The notes below the pieces were generated by a model. It saw nothing but the letters and a program-made list of their open reading frames with translations, was not told the DNA's origin and made no database searches. Of a stretch of 14,500 nucleotides of DNA, positions 6,497 to 12,846 are shown in pieces; the stretch's first letter is position 1; every line of letters begins with the position of its first letter. The DNA is from Halobacteriales archaeon. Its GTDB lineage: Archaea; Halobacteriota; Halobacteria; Halorutilales; JAHENH01. The stretch is from assembly GCA_018609935.1 (NCBI GenBank), contig JAHENH010000049.1:1-14500 (forward strand), given 5' to 3'. Both the position numbers and the translations under genes were made by a program.

Positions 6497-6793
6497 ATGA
6501 ATAATATATATAGTGGATGTAAGTATAATGATACTAGGTTATATAAAAGAATAAATGAAAGAATACGGTGAGATATATTGGGGTGCAGTATTAAGAGAGA
6601 AAAATATAAGGAAGAAATAGAGAGTCTTCAAAATAGAAATCTTGTATACGTGGTATCTGTAAGTGATCGTCTTAGCTAGGATATAGATAGGTCTAGGGGA
6701 ACAGGATAGAGTAGAGACATTAAGGGAGGTGGGAGAAAAATGATAAGGATCCCGGAAGGGAGAAAGTCAATCCTAGACATAGAAGGTTATTAA
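6497..6793 (+). pseudogene. Winged-helix-like regulator relic with three in-frame stops
   Basis: One frame from the ATG at 6497 reads through TGA (6569-6571), TAG (6677-6679) and TAG (6707-6709) to TAA (6791-6793). Ignoring the stops, the protein-like text includes CKYNDTRLYKRINERIR, DILGCSIKREKYKEEIESLQ and NRNLVYVVSVSDRLS. This has the pattern of a PadR/ArsR-like winged helix: helix, 'retf..hL..L...glV' recognition region, and beta wing. The last third is Arg/Gly/Lys-rich. The family assignment is by pattern only. A conserved GTATTATATTGTAATAT just before the ATG recurs at 8439-8455. Confidence 0.45.
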
Positions 6794-6893
6794 AGCCATA
6801 AAAATCATGGGTTGTTGTGGTCTAAAGTATGTGGAGAAGAGGTTCTTATATTTTTTGTTTTTTTATTATAGATGGGTTTTATAGTGTATAGAT

Positions 6894-6910
6894 TAGAGTA
6901 TATGTTTTTT
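6894..6910. promoter_or_regulatory. 17-bp element shared by both vapBC upstream regions (copy 2)
   Basis: TAGAGTATATGTTTTTT is identical to 2675-2691 and lies 91 bases before vapB of pair 2. The related TGTTGGTGTGTATGTTT stretch follows at 6931-6947, whereas in pair 1 it precedes. The two toxin-antitoxin pairs are from different VapB families, so the shared element is not explained by gene homology. Confidence 0.4.
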
Positions 6911-7000
6911 TTTTGGATATCTAATTATTGTGTTGGTGTGTATGTTTGTTTTTAGGTGGTTTTTGTAGAAAAGTTTATTTTGTAGAGAGTTATATTTTTT

Positions 7001-7282
7001 ATGATGAGTACTTCTATAAAAGTTGGTGAGAAGACAAAATCTAAAATAGAAGATCTACAGGCACATATAAAATTGGAAACTGGAAAGAAAGTAACACAGG
7101 AAGAACTACTTGAAAAAATCGTAAAATACTCTATCTCCAATAAAAAGGAACTAATAGATCTTTTCAGAGAAAAAACAGTTCCATATAGTGAAGAACAAAT
7201 AGAGGAATTCCATGAAGGCATCTCAAGCTCTGGAGAAAAATTAACAGAAAAAGACATAGATGAGATAATATACGATCAATGA
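7001..7282 (+). CDS. VapB-like antitoxin, pair 2
   Basis: This 93-residue charged protein precedes a PIN-domain toxin gene and overlaps it by four bases (ATGA), the classic toxin-antitoxin layout. It starts MMSTSIKVGEKTKSKIEDLQ, continues AHIKLETGKKVTQEELLEKIV, and has the beta-strand plus two-helix pattern of a ribbon-helix-helix DNA-binding domain in residues 4-48. The acidic C-terminal half (SEEQIEEFHEGISSSGEKLT) would wrap the toxin. It is not of the DUF217 type of pair 1; it resembles archaeal antitoxins of unnamed families. ATG at 7001 and ATG at 7004 are both possible starts. A T-rich upstream region with GTTTATTTT about 30 bases before the start could be the promoter. Confidence 0.75.
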   Translation: MMSTSIKVGEKTKSKIEDLQAHIKLETGKKVTQEELLEKIVKYSISNKKELIDLFREKTVPYSEEQIEEFHEGISSSGEKLTEKDIDEIIYDQ

Positions 7283-7692
7283 CTATATTGATTGATACAA
7301 ATATTTTTTATGCCCACCATGATAGAGACGCAAAAAACCACAAATACGCAAAAAAAGCCATCACAGATGTACTGAAAGGAGAGTATGGAACTCCATACAC
7401 AAGTGATTATATATTTGATGAAACTGTGACTTTAACTAGAAAACACATGGGAAATTTCATGGAAGCAAAAACTATAGCTGATAGAATACTCGATAAAATT
7501 AATCTATTATACGTAGACGAAAAAATATTTGAAAAATCCATAAATAACTTTGAAAAATATAACGATCAACCCCTTAATTTTACAGATATAACTACTATAA
7601 CTTTATTCTATAAACATAATATAGACTATCTTTTGAGTTTTAATAGAGACTTTGATGGCATAATAAATAGAATAGGGCTAAAACAAATATAA
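7279..7692 (+). CDS. vapC: VapC-type PIN-domain toxin, pair 2
   Basis: This 137-residue PIN protein starts MTILIDTNIFYAHHDRDAKN. Its putative metal-binding acids are D6, D47/E48 (YIFDETVTLTRK), D103 (NFTDITTI) and D124 in LSFNRDFDGI, the 'tFDkdFdg' ending common to one VapC branch. It belongs to a different branch from pair 1, with the FDET motif in place of TELYFGI. It is coupled to its antitoxin by the ATGA overlap, and appears intact although both flanks are full of decayed sequence. Predicted to be an Mg2+-dependent endoribonuclease; the target is unknown. Confidence 0.9.
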   Translation: MTILIDTNIFYAHHDRDAKNHKYAKKAITDVLKGEYGTPYTSDYIFDETVTLTRKHMGNFMEAKTIADRILDKINLLYVDEKIFEKSINNFEKYNDQPLNFTDITTITLFYKHNIDYLLSFNRDFDGIINRIGLKQI

Positions 7693-7813
7693 ATTATATT
7701 GGGGGTCTGCAGTTACGAGGATAAATTTTAAAATTTAAACCCAAGATTCTATGTACTTAAAAAATACTTATAAAAAATCTAACTACTTCTTTTTTCTCTG
7801 ATAAAAAAAATAA

Positions 7814-8113
7814 AAATTCTATATAGAACTTTTAATTACAAATCCCCATATTATTCTTATCTTACTTTTGAAGTATTTCGATAATTATCTACAATCTACA
7901 GAGAGGTATCTTAGAGGAACTTTTCAGGTTTTATCTAAGTCAGGGGCTAGTTTAATATTTTTAGATCCAGAAAAATATCTGGTGTACTTATCGGTTAAAT
8001 ATTTTTTAGATTAATTGGTTTTAAAGGAAGGTTTTTGGATCACTAGGAGAAAACCACACAAAAAATAGTAGAGACAGAGAAATAAAAGAATACCCTACTA
8101 CAGCCAGATATAA
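7814..8113 (+). pseudogene. Unrecognised plus-strand relic
   Basis: A single frame is open from 7814 to TAA at 8012-8014. It reads like protein: KYFDNYLQSTERYLRGTFQV, then LSKSGASLIFLDPEKYLVYL and SVKYFLD. The same frame continues after the stop with LVLKEGFWITRRKPHKK, two TAG codons, and RQRNKRIPYYSQI before TAA at 8111-8113. A TTG at 7868 could start a 48-residue product, but the continuing protein-like text beyond the stops suggests a larger dead gene. I do not recognise the family. Confidence 0.35.
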
Positions 8114-8286
8114 ATTGAGAACAAAACAATATATTTCTCTAATAGAAAAACAGAAGTAGTAAAAACTGTAATCCATAAAATATCTACTAAGCCATCCATA
8201 AAAAGATGAGAAACATCTAAAAAACTAGCTATAGAGTTTAAATTAGGTTCAAATATATTTTTTAGTATACAAGAAAACAGTTCCAT
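8098..8286 (-). CDS. Possible 62-residue membrane protein
   Basis: An ATG at 8286 opens 62 codons with two hydrophobic stretches, around residues 34-44 (LVDILWITVFTTSVF) and 50-61 (EKYIVLFSIYIWL). The middle, FLDVSHLFMDGLVD, resembles the 'SHLxxD' core of YdjM-like membrane hydrolases, such as the gene at 11386-11871, so it may be a fragment of one. A TATA-like CTTATATTTTC lies about 36 bases upstream. On the opposite strand the frames are full of stops. It is short and lies among relics, so it may be a remnant rather than a working gene. Confidence 0.3.
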   Translation of the reverse strand: MELFSCILKNIFEPNLNSIASFLDVSHLFMDGLVDILWITVFTTSVFLLEKYIVLFSIYIWL

Positions 8287-8642
8287 ATTGTGTCTATAAA
8301 GTAGAGAGGAAGCTTGAAAATATAAGAGGTATAGTTCTTGTATTTTCTAAGAAATAAAAGACTTAGAGATAGCGTACATCTATAGAGAAACTCCTAAAAA
8401 TAGAACTAAATACTGAGATAGAGAACTTTTTTGGAGCTGTATTATACTGTAATATATGAAAAATCATAATATACAAAATATATAGGGAACATAGAAGAAT
8501 TGATTTGAGGGAATAAAATCTATAAAACTAAAACAAATTTTAACTTTAACCATATACTAATATTTTAGATACATATTATCGAATATTAATTTAAAATCTA
8601 TATATAGAAGAAACTTGTATCTTATAAATTCAGAGGTTTTTA

Positions 8643-8738
8643 TCAGTTATTTGCTGAAACATTTACTACTATATCATAGTCTATATAACTTCTATATTCT
8701 ATATGTTTTATAAAATCGTTATCATTTTTTTTAACTTC
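8643..8738 (-). pseudogene. C-terminal coding fragment downstream of the 227-residue gene
   Basis: The minus strand reads EVKKNDNDFIKHIEYRSYID followed by YDIVVNVSANN and TGA. It begins directly after a TAA and lacks a start codon. It lies 62 bases beyond the end of the gene at 8801-9484, whose own C-terminus is KYDIV; both share the bases TATGATATAGTA, so it could be a decayed partial duplicate of that tail. Evidence is weak. Confidence 0.25.
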
Positions 8739-8800
8739 TTATTTATTTGATTGATCCTGCTCTACTTTGTATTTTTTTTATGAGTGCTATTTTTTTGGTT

Positions 8801-9484
8801 TTATACTATATCATATTTGTTTTCTGTTAGGAAATTGTTGTTTTCTTGGTCTCTATATATAGCTTCTATGTCTATATAGTGTTTTTTTAGAAAAATTTTA
8901 AATCTTCTGTCTAGCATTATATTAACATCTTCTATGTCATCATAGTTTTCTATTTTTTCTTTGTTTTCCTCAAATAGTTCTTCTATGTCTCTTAGTATCT
9001 CTAATCCTTGTGGATATATTTTTATTAGTTCTTCAAGCTGTATTTCTATTGTTTCTTCTGAGAATTTTTTATATTCTGTATACAGTGAGTATAACCTATA
9101 TAATGGATCTTTTTCTTGTTGTTGGTTGATGTTTTGTTTGATTTCTTGTAGTATCTTGTCTGTTTTTTCTTTTTTTATATCTTGTTTTTGTAGTATATCT
9201 TCTATCTTGTTTTTTTCTAGGTATTTTTTGGCATCATAGTATGCATTTTTTAGTCTAAGTGATGCGTCTATTATGAAGATAACTGTACATATTTCGAATT
9301 CTTTAAATTCATCACCTATACCTTTTATCGAGGATGATGTTGTATGTATAAGCCTCTCTACATCTATATTTCTCTTTTTACTGAAATATTTTATTACTAA
9401 CTTTCTGCGTTGATGCTTGTTAAGATCTCTTAATATTTCGTTTCTGACGTTTCTTACTTCTTTTTCTATTGTTTTTTTACCCAT
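8801..9484 (-). CDS. Unrecognised 227-residue hydrophilic protein, partner of the upstream 94-residue gene
   Basis: I do not recognise this protein. It is rich in Lys, Glu and Ile and mostly helical by composition. The N-terminus is basic (KKTIEKEVRNVRNEILRDLN, then KHQRRKLVIKYF), a possible nucleic-acid contact. One mildly hydrophobic helix, FEICTVIFIIDASLRL (about residues 63-78), is too short and polar to be a firm membrane span. A charged coiled-coil-like stretch (KKEKTDKILQEIKQNINQQQ, about 103-122) and an acidic part (EELFEENKEKIENYDDIEDV) follow. It starts eight bases after the stop of the 94-residue gene, so the two are surely co-transcribed. Together with cdc6 upstream they suggest a plasmid- or island-type replication or maintenance module, which is inference from context. 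Confidence 0.7.
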   Translation of the reverse strand: MGKKTIEKEVRNVRNEILRDLNKHQRRKLVIKYFSKKRNIDVERLIHTTSSSIKGIGDEFKEFEICTVIFIIDASLRLKNAYYDAKKYLEKNKIEDILQKQDIKKEKTDKILQEIKQNINQQQEKDPLYRLYSLYTEYKKFSEETIEIQLEELIKIYPQGLEILRDIEELFEENKEKIENYDDIEDVNIMLDRRFKIFLKKHYIDIEAIYRDQENNNFLTENKYDIV

Positions 9485-9492
9485 ATTGTCGA

Positions 9493-9777
9493 TTATTTTT
9501 TGTATAGTTCGTTTGCTTTTCTTATCAGTTCTATTTCTTTTTCTAGTTTTTCTATGTCTTCGTCTTTTTTTAGTTGTCTAAACTGACGTGAGATTTCTGC
9601 TAACGTTTTACTCCATTTTATCTGAGTATGATGTTTCTGTTTATCTTCTATTTCATCCTTTTTTATGTTTTTATATGCTATCTCTGATACTTCTTCTAGT
9701 CTGTCCAGTATCTTTTCTCTTTTCTGTCCTACATTTTCTTTATTTCCATCTTCTCTATTATTTTTTTCAGAAATCAT
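9493..9777 (-). CDS. Unrecognised 94-residue coiled-coil protein between cdc6 and the 227-residue gene
   Basis: A small, highly charged protein. After a polar start, helices run from REKILDRLEEVSEIAYKNIK, through QIKWSKTLAEISRQFRQLKK to DEDIEKLEKEIELIRKANEL; heptad-like spacing suggests a coiled coil in the last 45 residues. The 'IKW..TL..ISRQFRQLKKD.DIE.LE..I' pattern reminds me of small proteins found near orc/cdc6 genes in haloarchaea, but I cannot name a family. Its ATG lies 143 bases after cdc6; TTCATAAATAAATTT, about 30 bases upstream, is a candidate TATA box, so it may be transcribed on its own as well as from cdc6. It is followed eight bases later by the 227-residue gene. Confidence 0.7.
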   Translation of the reverse strand: MISEKNNREDGNKENVGQKREKILDRLEEVSEIAYKNIKKDEIEDKQKHHTQIKWSKTLAEISRQFRQLKKDEDIEKLEKEIELIRKANELYKK

Positions 9778-9794
9778 TTTTACTAAAATTTATT

Positions 9795-9809
9795 TATGAA
9801 TAGAAAGAA
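9795..9809 (-). promoter_or_regulatory. Candidate TATA box for the 94- and 227-residue gene pair
   Basis: In the 143-base gap after cdc6 the minus strand has TTCATAAATAAA roughly 20-30 bases ahead of the ATG at 9777. Position and composition fit an archaeal TATA box; it would let the two small genes be expressed apart from cdc6. Confidence 0.3.
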
Positions 9810-9920
9810 ACATTTTGTTCATATTACTAGACTCCAAAATCTTTTTCTTCACCCTAAACCCCATTCGACTCTAGACATAAAATCAATAGTTTCAGCAACA
9901 TTATATCCAAAAGATAAAAA

Positions 9921-11156
9921 CTAATATACATCCCTAAATACATTCACCTTTAGTTCTTCTTTGAAGTTTTCAAGCTTCATATGTTCAGAGTTTTCTATAT
10001 AAGGCTTATATGAATCTTTTATCCAAATAGGATCGAAAGTGGTCTTTATCTGTTTTATGTTTCCATATCTTCCTCTATTTTCAATCCAGGTCTCTATGAG
10101 ACCCATAGTTTCAAGGCTATTTAGTATATTTCTTATATAACGTCTTGAAACACTGTTTTTCTCAGAAATCAATCTCTTATATATATCACATATTTCTTCG
10201 GTTGTACCAAATTCTTTTTTTCTACACAAAATGGAAACTGAAACTAAGATAAGATAGTGCTGTAATGGAAGACTTGTGAATTTTTCTATTAATACAGATT
10301 TACCTGAGGAATCTATACAGTCATCTATAATTTCTTTTTTTATAGAATCGGAGTTTTGATATATTGTAATATCTCCTGCTCTCCTAAATAGATCTAAGGC
10401 TCTTCGTGCATCTCCCCACGTTTCGGAAACACGTGATATACCATATTCTCTAACTTCATCACTTATTACATCTTTTCTGAATGCTTTATCAATTATTGGA
10501 TCTAAAATGTTATTTAGTTCTCTTTTGTTATAAGGTGGAAAAAATATCTGTTCTTCACTCATCACACTGTCCACTCTACTATCTAGGTCAAAATCTATAT
10601 GTTGTAGCTTGTTGTTTATTAAAAACAATGATGTATTGATATCTCTAGATATTTTTTCTTCACCTCTAAGTAACCTATAAAATAGATTATCTGTATCGTA
10701 GTTTTTATCTTGATTTATTTTATCAACTTCATCTAGTATTACTACTGTCCATTCAGGGTATCCATCTAGAACATCCCATATCTCTTCAAATATACCGTCT
10801 AATCCGTGGTATGCTTTCTTTTTTTCTCCAGCTAGACTATCTAAAATTTTGTTTGCTCCTCTAAAAACTGTCCTAGATTCTTTTAGGTTTACATATGTTA
10901 TTTCTAGGTCTTTGTTTTTTTGAGCGAAACTACTACATATCTTCCTTGTTGTTACTGTTTTTCCTGTTCCTGGTGGACCAAAAATCGAGACAGTGGGGGG
11001 AATATAGTCTTCGTTGATTCCTTTTAGGATGTTTATGAGTTTGTTTTTCTGTTTTTTTCTACCTACTATTTCTTTTGGAGTTTTCAAGGGATTTAGTATT
11101 TTTTTATTTTTAAACACCTTATTATTTTCAATTTTTTCTGTATTATTTTTAATCAC
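9921..11156 (-). CDS. cdc6: Orc1/Cdc6 replication initiator
   Basis: This 411-residue AAA+ ATPase binds archaeal origins and helps load the MCM helicase. The Walker A motif GPPGTGKT is at 60-67, Walker B VVILDEVDK at 138-146, and a sensor-1 Asn in FLINNKL near 181. Sensor 2 is in GDARRALDLFRRAG (248-261). The C-terminal 120 residues form the winged helix (EFGTTEEICDIYKRLISEKN, then SVSRRYIRNILNSLETMGLI), which contacts origin DNA. The N-terminus has the 'NPLKTPKEIVGRKKQ' initiator-recognition lead-in, in which haloarchaeal proteins usually have 'P..I.gRe.e'. Length is usual for the family. It could be the main initiator or one of several copies carried on an integrated element. The AT-rich, palindromic upstream region is a natural origin candidate. 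The stop codon is TAG. Confidence 0.95.
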   Translation of the reverse strand: MIKNNTEKIENNKVFKNKKILNPLKTPKEIVGRKKQKNKLINILKGINEDYIPPTVSIFGPPGTGKTVTTRKICSSFAQKNKDLEITYVNLKESRTVFRGANKILDSLAGEKKKAYHGLDGIFEEIWDVLDGYPEWTVVILDEVDKINQDKNYDTDNLFYRLLRGEEKISRDINTSLFLINNKLQHIDFDLDSRVDSVMSEEQIFFPPYNKRELNNILDPIIDKAFRKDVISDEVREYGISRVSETWGDARRALDLFRRAGDITIYQNSDSIKKEIIDDCIDSSGKSVLIEKFTSLPLQHYLILVSVSILCRKKEFGTTEEICDIYKRLISEKNSVSRRYIRNILNSLETMGLIETWIENRGRYGNIKQIKTTFDPIWIKDSYKPYIENSEHMKLENFKEELKVNVFRDVY

Positions 11157-11212
11157 AACATGTATTTATAAAATTTTAATTCATAAAAATATTTTGGTTA
11201 TTTCCTTTAAGA

Positions 11213-11239
11213 TAAATTTTTTAAATTTTAAAAAATTTA
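11213..11239. repeat. Perfect inverted repeat upstream of cdc6
   Basis: TAAATTTTTTAAA and TTTAAAAAATTTA are exact reverse complements separated by one T. It is centred 70 bases before the cdc6 ATG and could extrude as a cruciform or help the DNA melt. Confidence 0.8.
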
Positions 11240-11280
11240 AAAATTAAAGATATTTAATGATATTATTAGAAACTAGAAAA

Positions 11281-11298
11281 AAAGAAAATATTTTCTTT
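11281..11298. repeat. 18-bp perfect palindrome upstream of cdc6
   Basis: AAAGAAAATATTTTCTTT reads the same on both strands. It includes G and C at symmetrical positions, unlike the surrounding A/T runs, which makes it a more specific candidate for a protein-binding site. Confidence 0.85.
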
Positions 11299-11385
11299 AC
11301 CTAGAATATTAAAAAAAATACTGATAAAACTATAAAAACCAAAAAATAAATTAAAAAACTAAATATATATATATAACTTTCTTTT

Positions 11386-11871
11386 TTATTCTCTATATTT
11401 TGTGGTTGTATATATACTTATTGCTATTATAGCTGTGATTATTGTTGGTTGTGGCTGTGTGCTTAGATATAGTCCTGGGGTTGGTGGATGCCACTGTGTT
11501 AGTGGCCAAAATATTGGATATGAATGTCCTGTAGGAGTCTTCAATAAGTAATCACTTACTAGATGAGTTATAGAGCCCAACATCAATAATATAAATACTG
11601 GTTTTCTTTTTTTAGGATCTACAGATAAACCTCCAATAAGAACAGAGATAAATACTCCACCAGTTGTTGTAAGTGAAAGCCATGAAAACTGTATTCCTAA
11701 GATGTTTTCTATAATGTTTGAAGGTATTACGAGATAGATCTTTGATAGGTCGGGTATAATGCTTCCAACTAGACATATAACTATATATTTGTTATCTATC
11801 CATCTATATCTCCAAGATAATAGGAGAGATATACTGTATGCTATAAATAGGTGTGATAGTAGATCAGGCAT
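11386..11871 (-). CDS. YdjM-like membrane-bound metal-dependent hydrolase
   Basis: This 161-residue protein begins MPDLLSHLFIAYSISLLLSW, with H7 as first metal-ligand candidate, followed by GSIIPDLSKIYL (D41) and LGSITHLVSDYLLKTPTGHS (H103, D107), the His/Asp pattern of the YdjM/DUF457 family. Four or so hydrophobic spans place it in the membrane, and FWPLTQWHPPTPGLYLST matches the haloarchaeal branch of this family as I recall it. The physiological substrate of this family is unknown. Its ATG overlaps the end of the OB-fold gene by eight bases, so the two were translationally coupled. The gene itself looks intact. A GC-poor gap of 230 bases separates it from cdc6. Confidence 0.8.
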   Translation of the reverse strand: MPDLLSHLFIAYSISLLLSWRYRWIDNKYIVICLVGSIIPDLSKIYLVIPSNIIENILGIQFSWLSLTTTGGVFISVLIGGLSVDPKKRKPVFILLMLGSITHLVSDYLLKTPTGHSYPIFWPLTQWHPPTPGLYLSTQPQPTIITAIIAISIYTTTKYRE

Positions 11872-12306
11872 AATAGGAATATATGGTTTTATAGATATTG
11901 TTTATAGTTAGTGGTTTTTTTCGTGGTTCAAAACAATTTTTTGTTGTGTTAAACCTCCAGTATTTAATAAATAATAATAAAACAGTTATTCCTGCAATGA
12001 AAGATATAATCCATGTATATCAAAGCCCACTTTTAGGTATAATCAATGTGTTTATTGTCTCTATCTTGTTTTGTGGTTTTAAGACACCAAAAATACGTAG
12101 TTTATCTCCAATCTCTATGTTTTGTTTTTTGTTTTCTTCTATATCAACAATTGTAAGTTTGAGGTTTTGTTTGTTGTTTGTTGTCTGTATAGCTATAGTG
12201 TCTTTGTTTATGGTTTTTCCTTCAACTACAACTTTTTTGTCTATATATCCATTGTAGTTTTCTATAAATTGGTCTGGGTTTTCTAGTTTATTTTCTAAAA
12301 CCCAAT
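11864..12306 (-). pseudogene. OB-fold membrane protein relic, fused to the PAS gene and interrupted by TGA
   Basis: Minus-strand reading from about 12268 gives YNGYIDKKVVVEGKTINKDT, IAIQTTNNKQNLKLTIVDIE and IGDKLRIFGVLKPQNKIETI, an OB-fold of the type found in haloarchaeal membrane proteins. After a TGA at 12022-12020 the same frame continues YTWIISFIAGITVLLLFIKY and WRFNTTKNCFEPRKKPLT, which is the usual C-terminal membrane span and 'W+hD..EPR' tail. It ends at 11864, overlapping the hydrolase ATG. The N-terminal membrane start is missing; instead TLDWVLENKLENPDQFIE, typical of a PAS domain, precedes it in the same frame. So the 5' end was replaced by PAS coding sequence, and a nonsense mutation or sequencing error interrupts the rest. 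Confidence 0.65.
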
Positions 12307-12846
12307 CTAGTGTTTTTTATCTTCTTTTTTATTTATTATTTTATCTGGTATGTCAAACATCTCGATAAACCTACTATTGTATGTTTTGATTTTTCTGTTT
12401 TTATCTACGACTAATATTCCGTCAATACTTGTCTCTAAAATAGACCTTAATAGATTATTTTTATTCTGTAGATGTTTTTCGTATTTTTTTCTTTCTTTGA
12501 TGTTTCTTCCTATTCCACAGATAACTTCTATTTTTTTATTTTTAAGATGGGATATTTTGAATTCATATGGTATTTTCTCTCCATTTTTTGTTTTTAGGTT
12601 TGCTTCAATCCTTGATTCTCCAGTTTTTATGGTTTTCTCTATTGCATTTCTGATTTTTTCTTTATCTTTTCCTTCAAAGAAATCACTTGGAGACATGGAT
12701 TCTATTTCTTTTTGTGTATATCCAGTAATTTTCTGTACTGTTTTGTTCCAATATAGAAAGTTTCCATTTTTATCAAAGACATAAAATAGATCATCTAAGG
12801 TATCAATGGATTCTCTAAGTAACTCAATTTTTTCCTCAAACTCCAT
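12307..12846 (-). pseudogene. PAS-domain sensor fragment lacking its kinase part
   Basis: The 179-residue open frame starts MEFEEKIELLRESIDTLDDL and contains one complete PAS domain (about 10-115: FYVFDKNGNFLYWNKTVQKI, then GYTQKEIESMSPSDFFEG, with GIGRNIKERKK closing the PAC part), a coiled linker, and the beginning of a second PAS domain (SIDGILVVDKNRKIKTYNSR, 140-159). In frame it ends KKEDKKH-TAG. If the A6 run at 12313-12318 had seven A, it would continue TLDWVLENKLENPDQF, the expected second-PAS helix, before running into OB-fold sequence. No HisKA or HATPase domain is present, so this is the sensory head of a histidine kinase cut off by deletion. As it stands it cannot phosphorylate anything. 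Confidence 0.7.

Larger units (their letters stand above)
5840..7000. other. 1.2-kb gene-poor region with relics
   Basis: No intact gene is seen. The stretch holds a T-rich microsatellite (6013-6045), a minus-strand C-terminal fragment that reads through it (6006-6170), a decayed copy of the small membrane peptide (6235-6288), and a winged-helix-like pseudogene with three in-frame stops (6497-6793). The last 150 bases are T-rich and contain the second copy of the 17-bp element found upstream of vapBC pair 1. I see no tRNA and no insertion-sequence ends. Confidence 0.55.
7693..8800. other. 1.1-kb gene-poor region with relics
   Basis: No well-supported intact gene is seen here. It contains a plus-strand relic with several stops (7814-8113), a possible 62-residue membrane protein on the minus strand (8098-8286), a minus-strand C-terminal fragment (8643-8738), and a near-copy (8439-8455) of the sequence found just before the winged-helix relic. 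Around 8370-8520 the plus strand again reads like broken coding sequence (IEKLLKIELNTEIENFFGAV, then a stop), too short to classify. Confidence 0.5.
11157..11385. other. AT-rich region upstream of cdc6, candidate replication origin
   Basis: About 230 bases between the membrane hydrolase gene and cdc6 are almost pure A/T and hold a 13-bp-arm inverted repeat (11213-11239) and an 18-bp perfect palindrome (11281-11298). Archaeal origins usually lie next to cdc6 and combine an easily melted stretch with inverted ORB repeats; here the melted stretch is evident, but I cannot match a known ORB consensus. Part of it must also be the cdc6 promoter. Confidence 0.4.

Noticed and set aside
6677..6709. TAG codons as pyrrolysine in the winged-helix relic
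   Set aside because: The same frame also has a TGA, which pyrrolysine decoding would not rescue, so gene decay is the simpler reading.
11898..12257. 119-codon plus-strand reading frame
   Set aside because: The minus strand over the same bases encodes recognisable OB-fold and membrane-tail sequence continuing into the hydrolase gene, so this is its shadow.
12350..12784. Plus-strand reading frame opposite the PAS gene
   Set aside because: The minus-strand PAS domain motifs are clear; the plus frame is low-complexity hydrophobic shadow.
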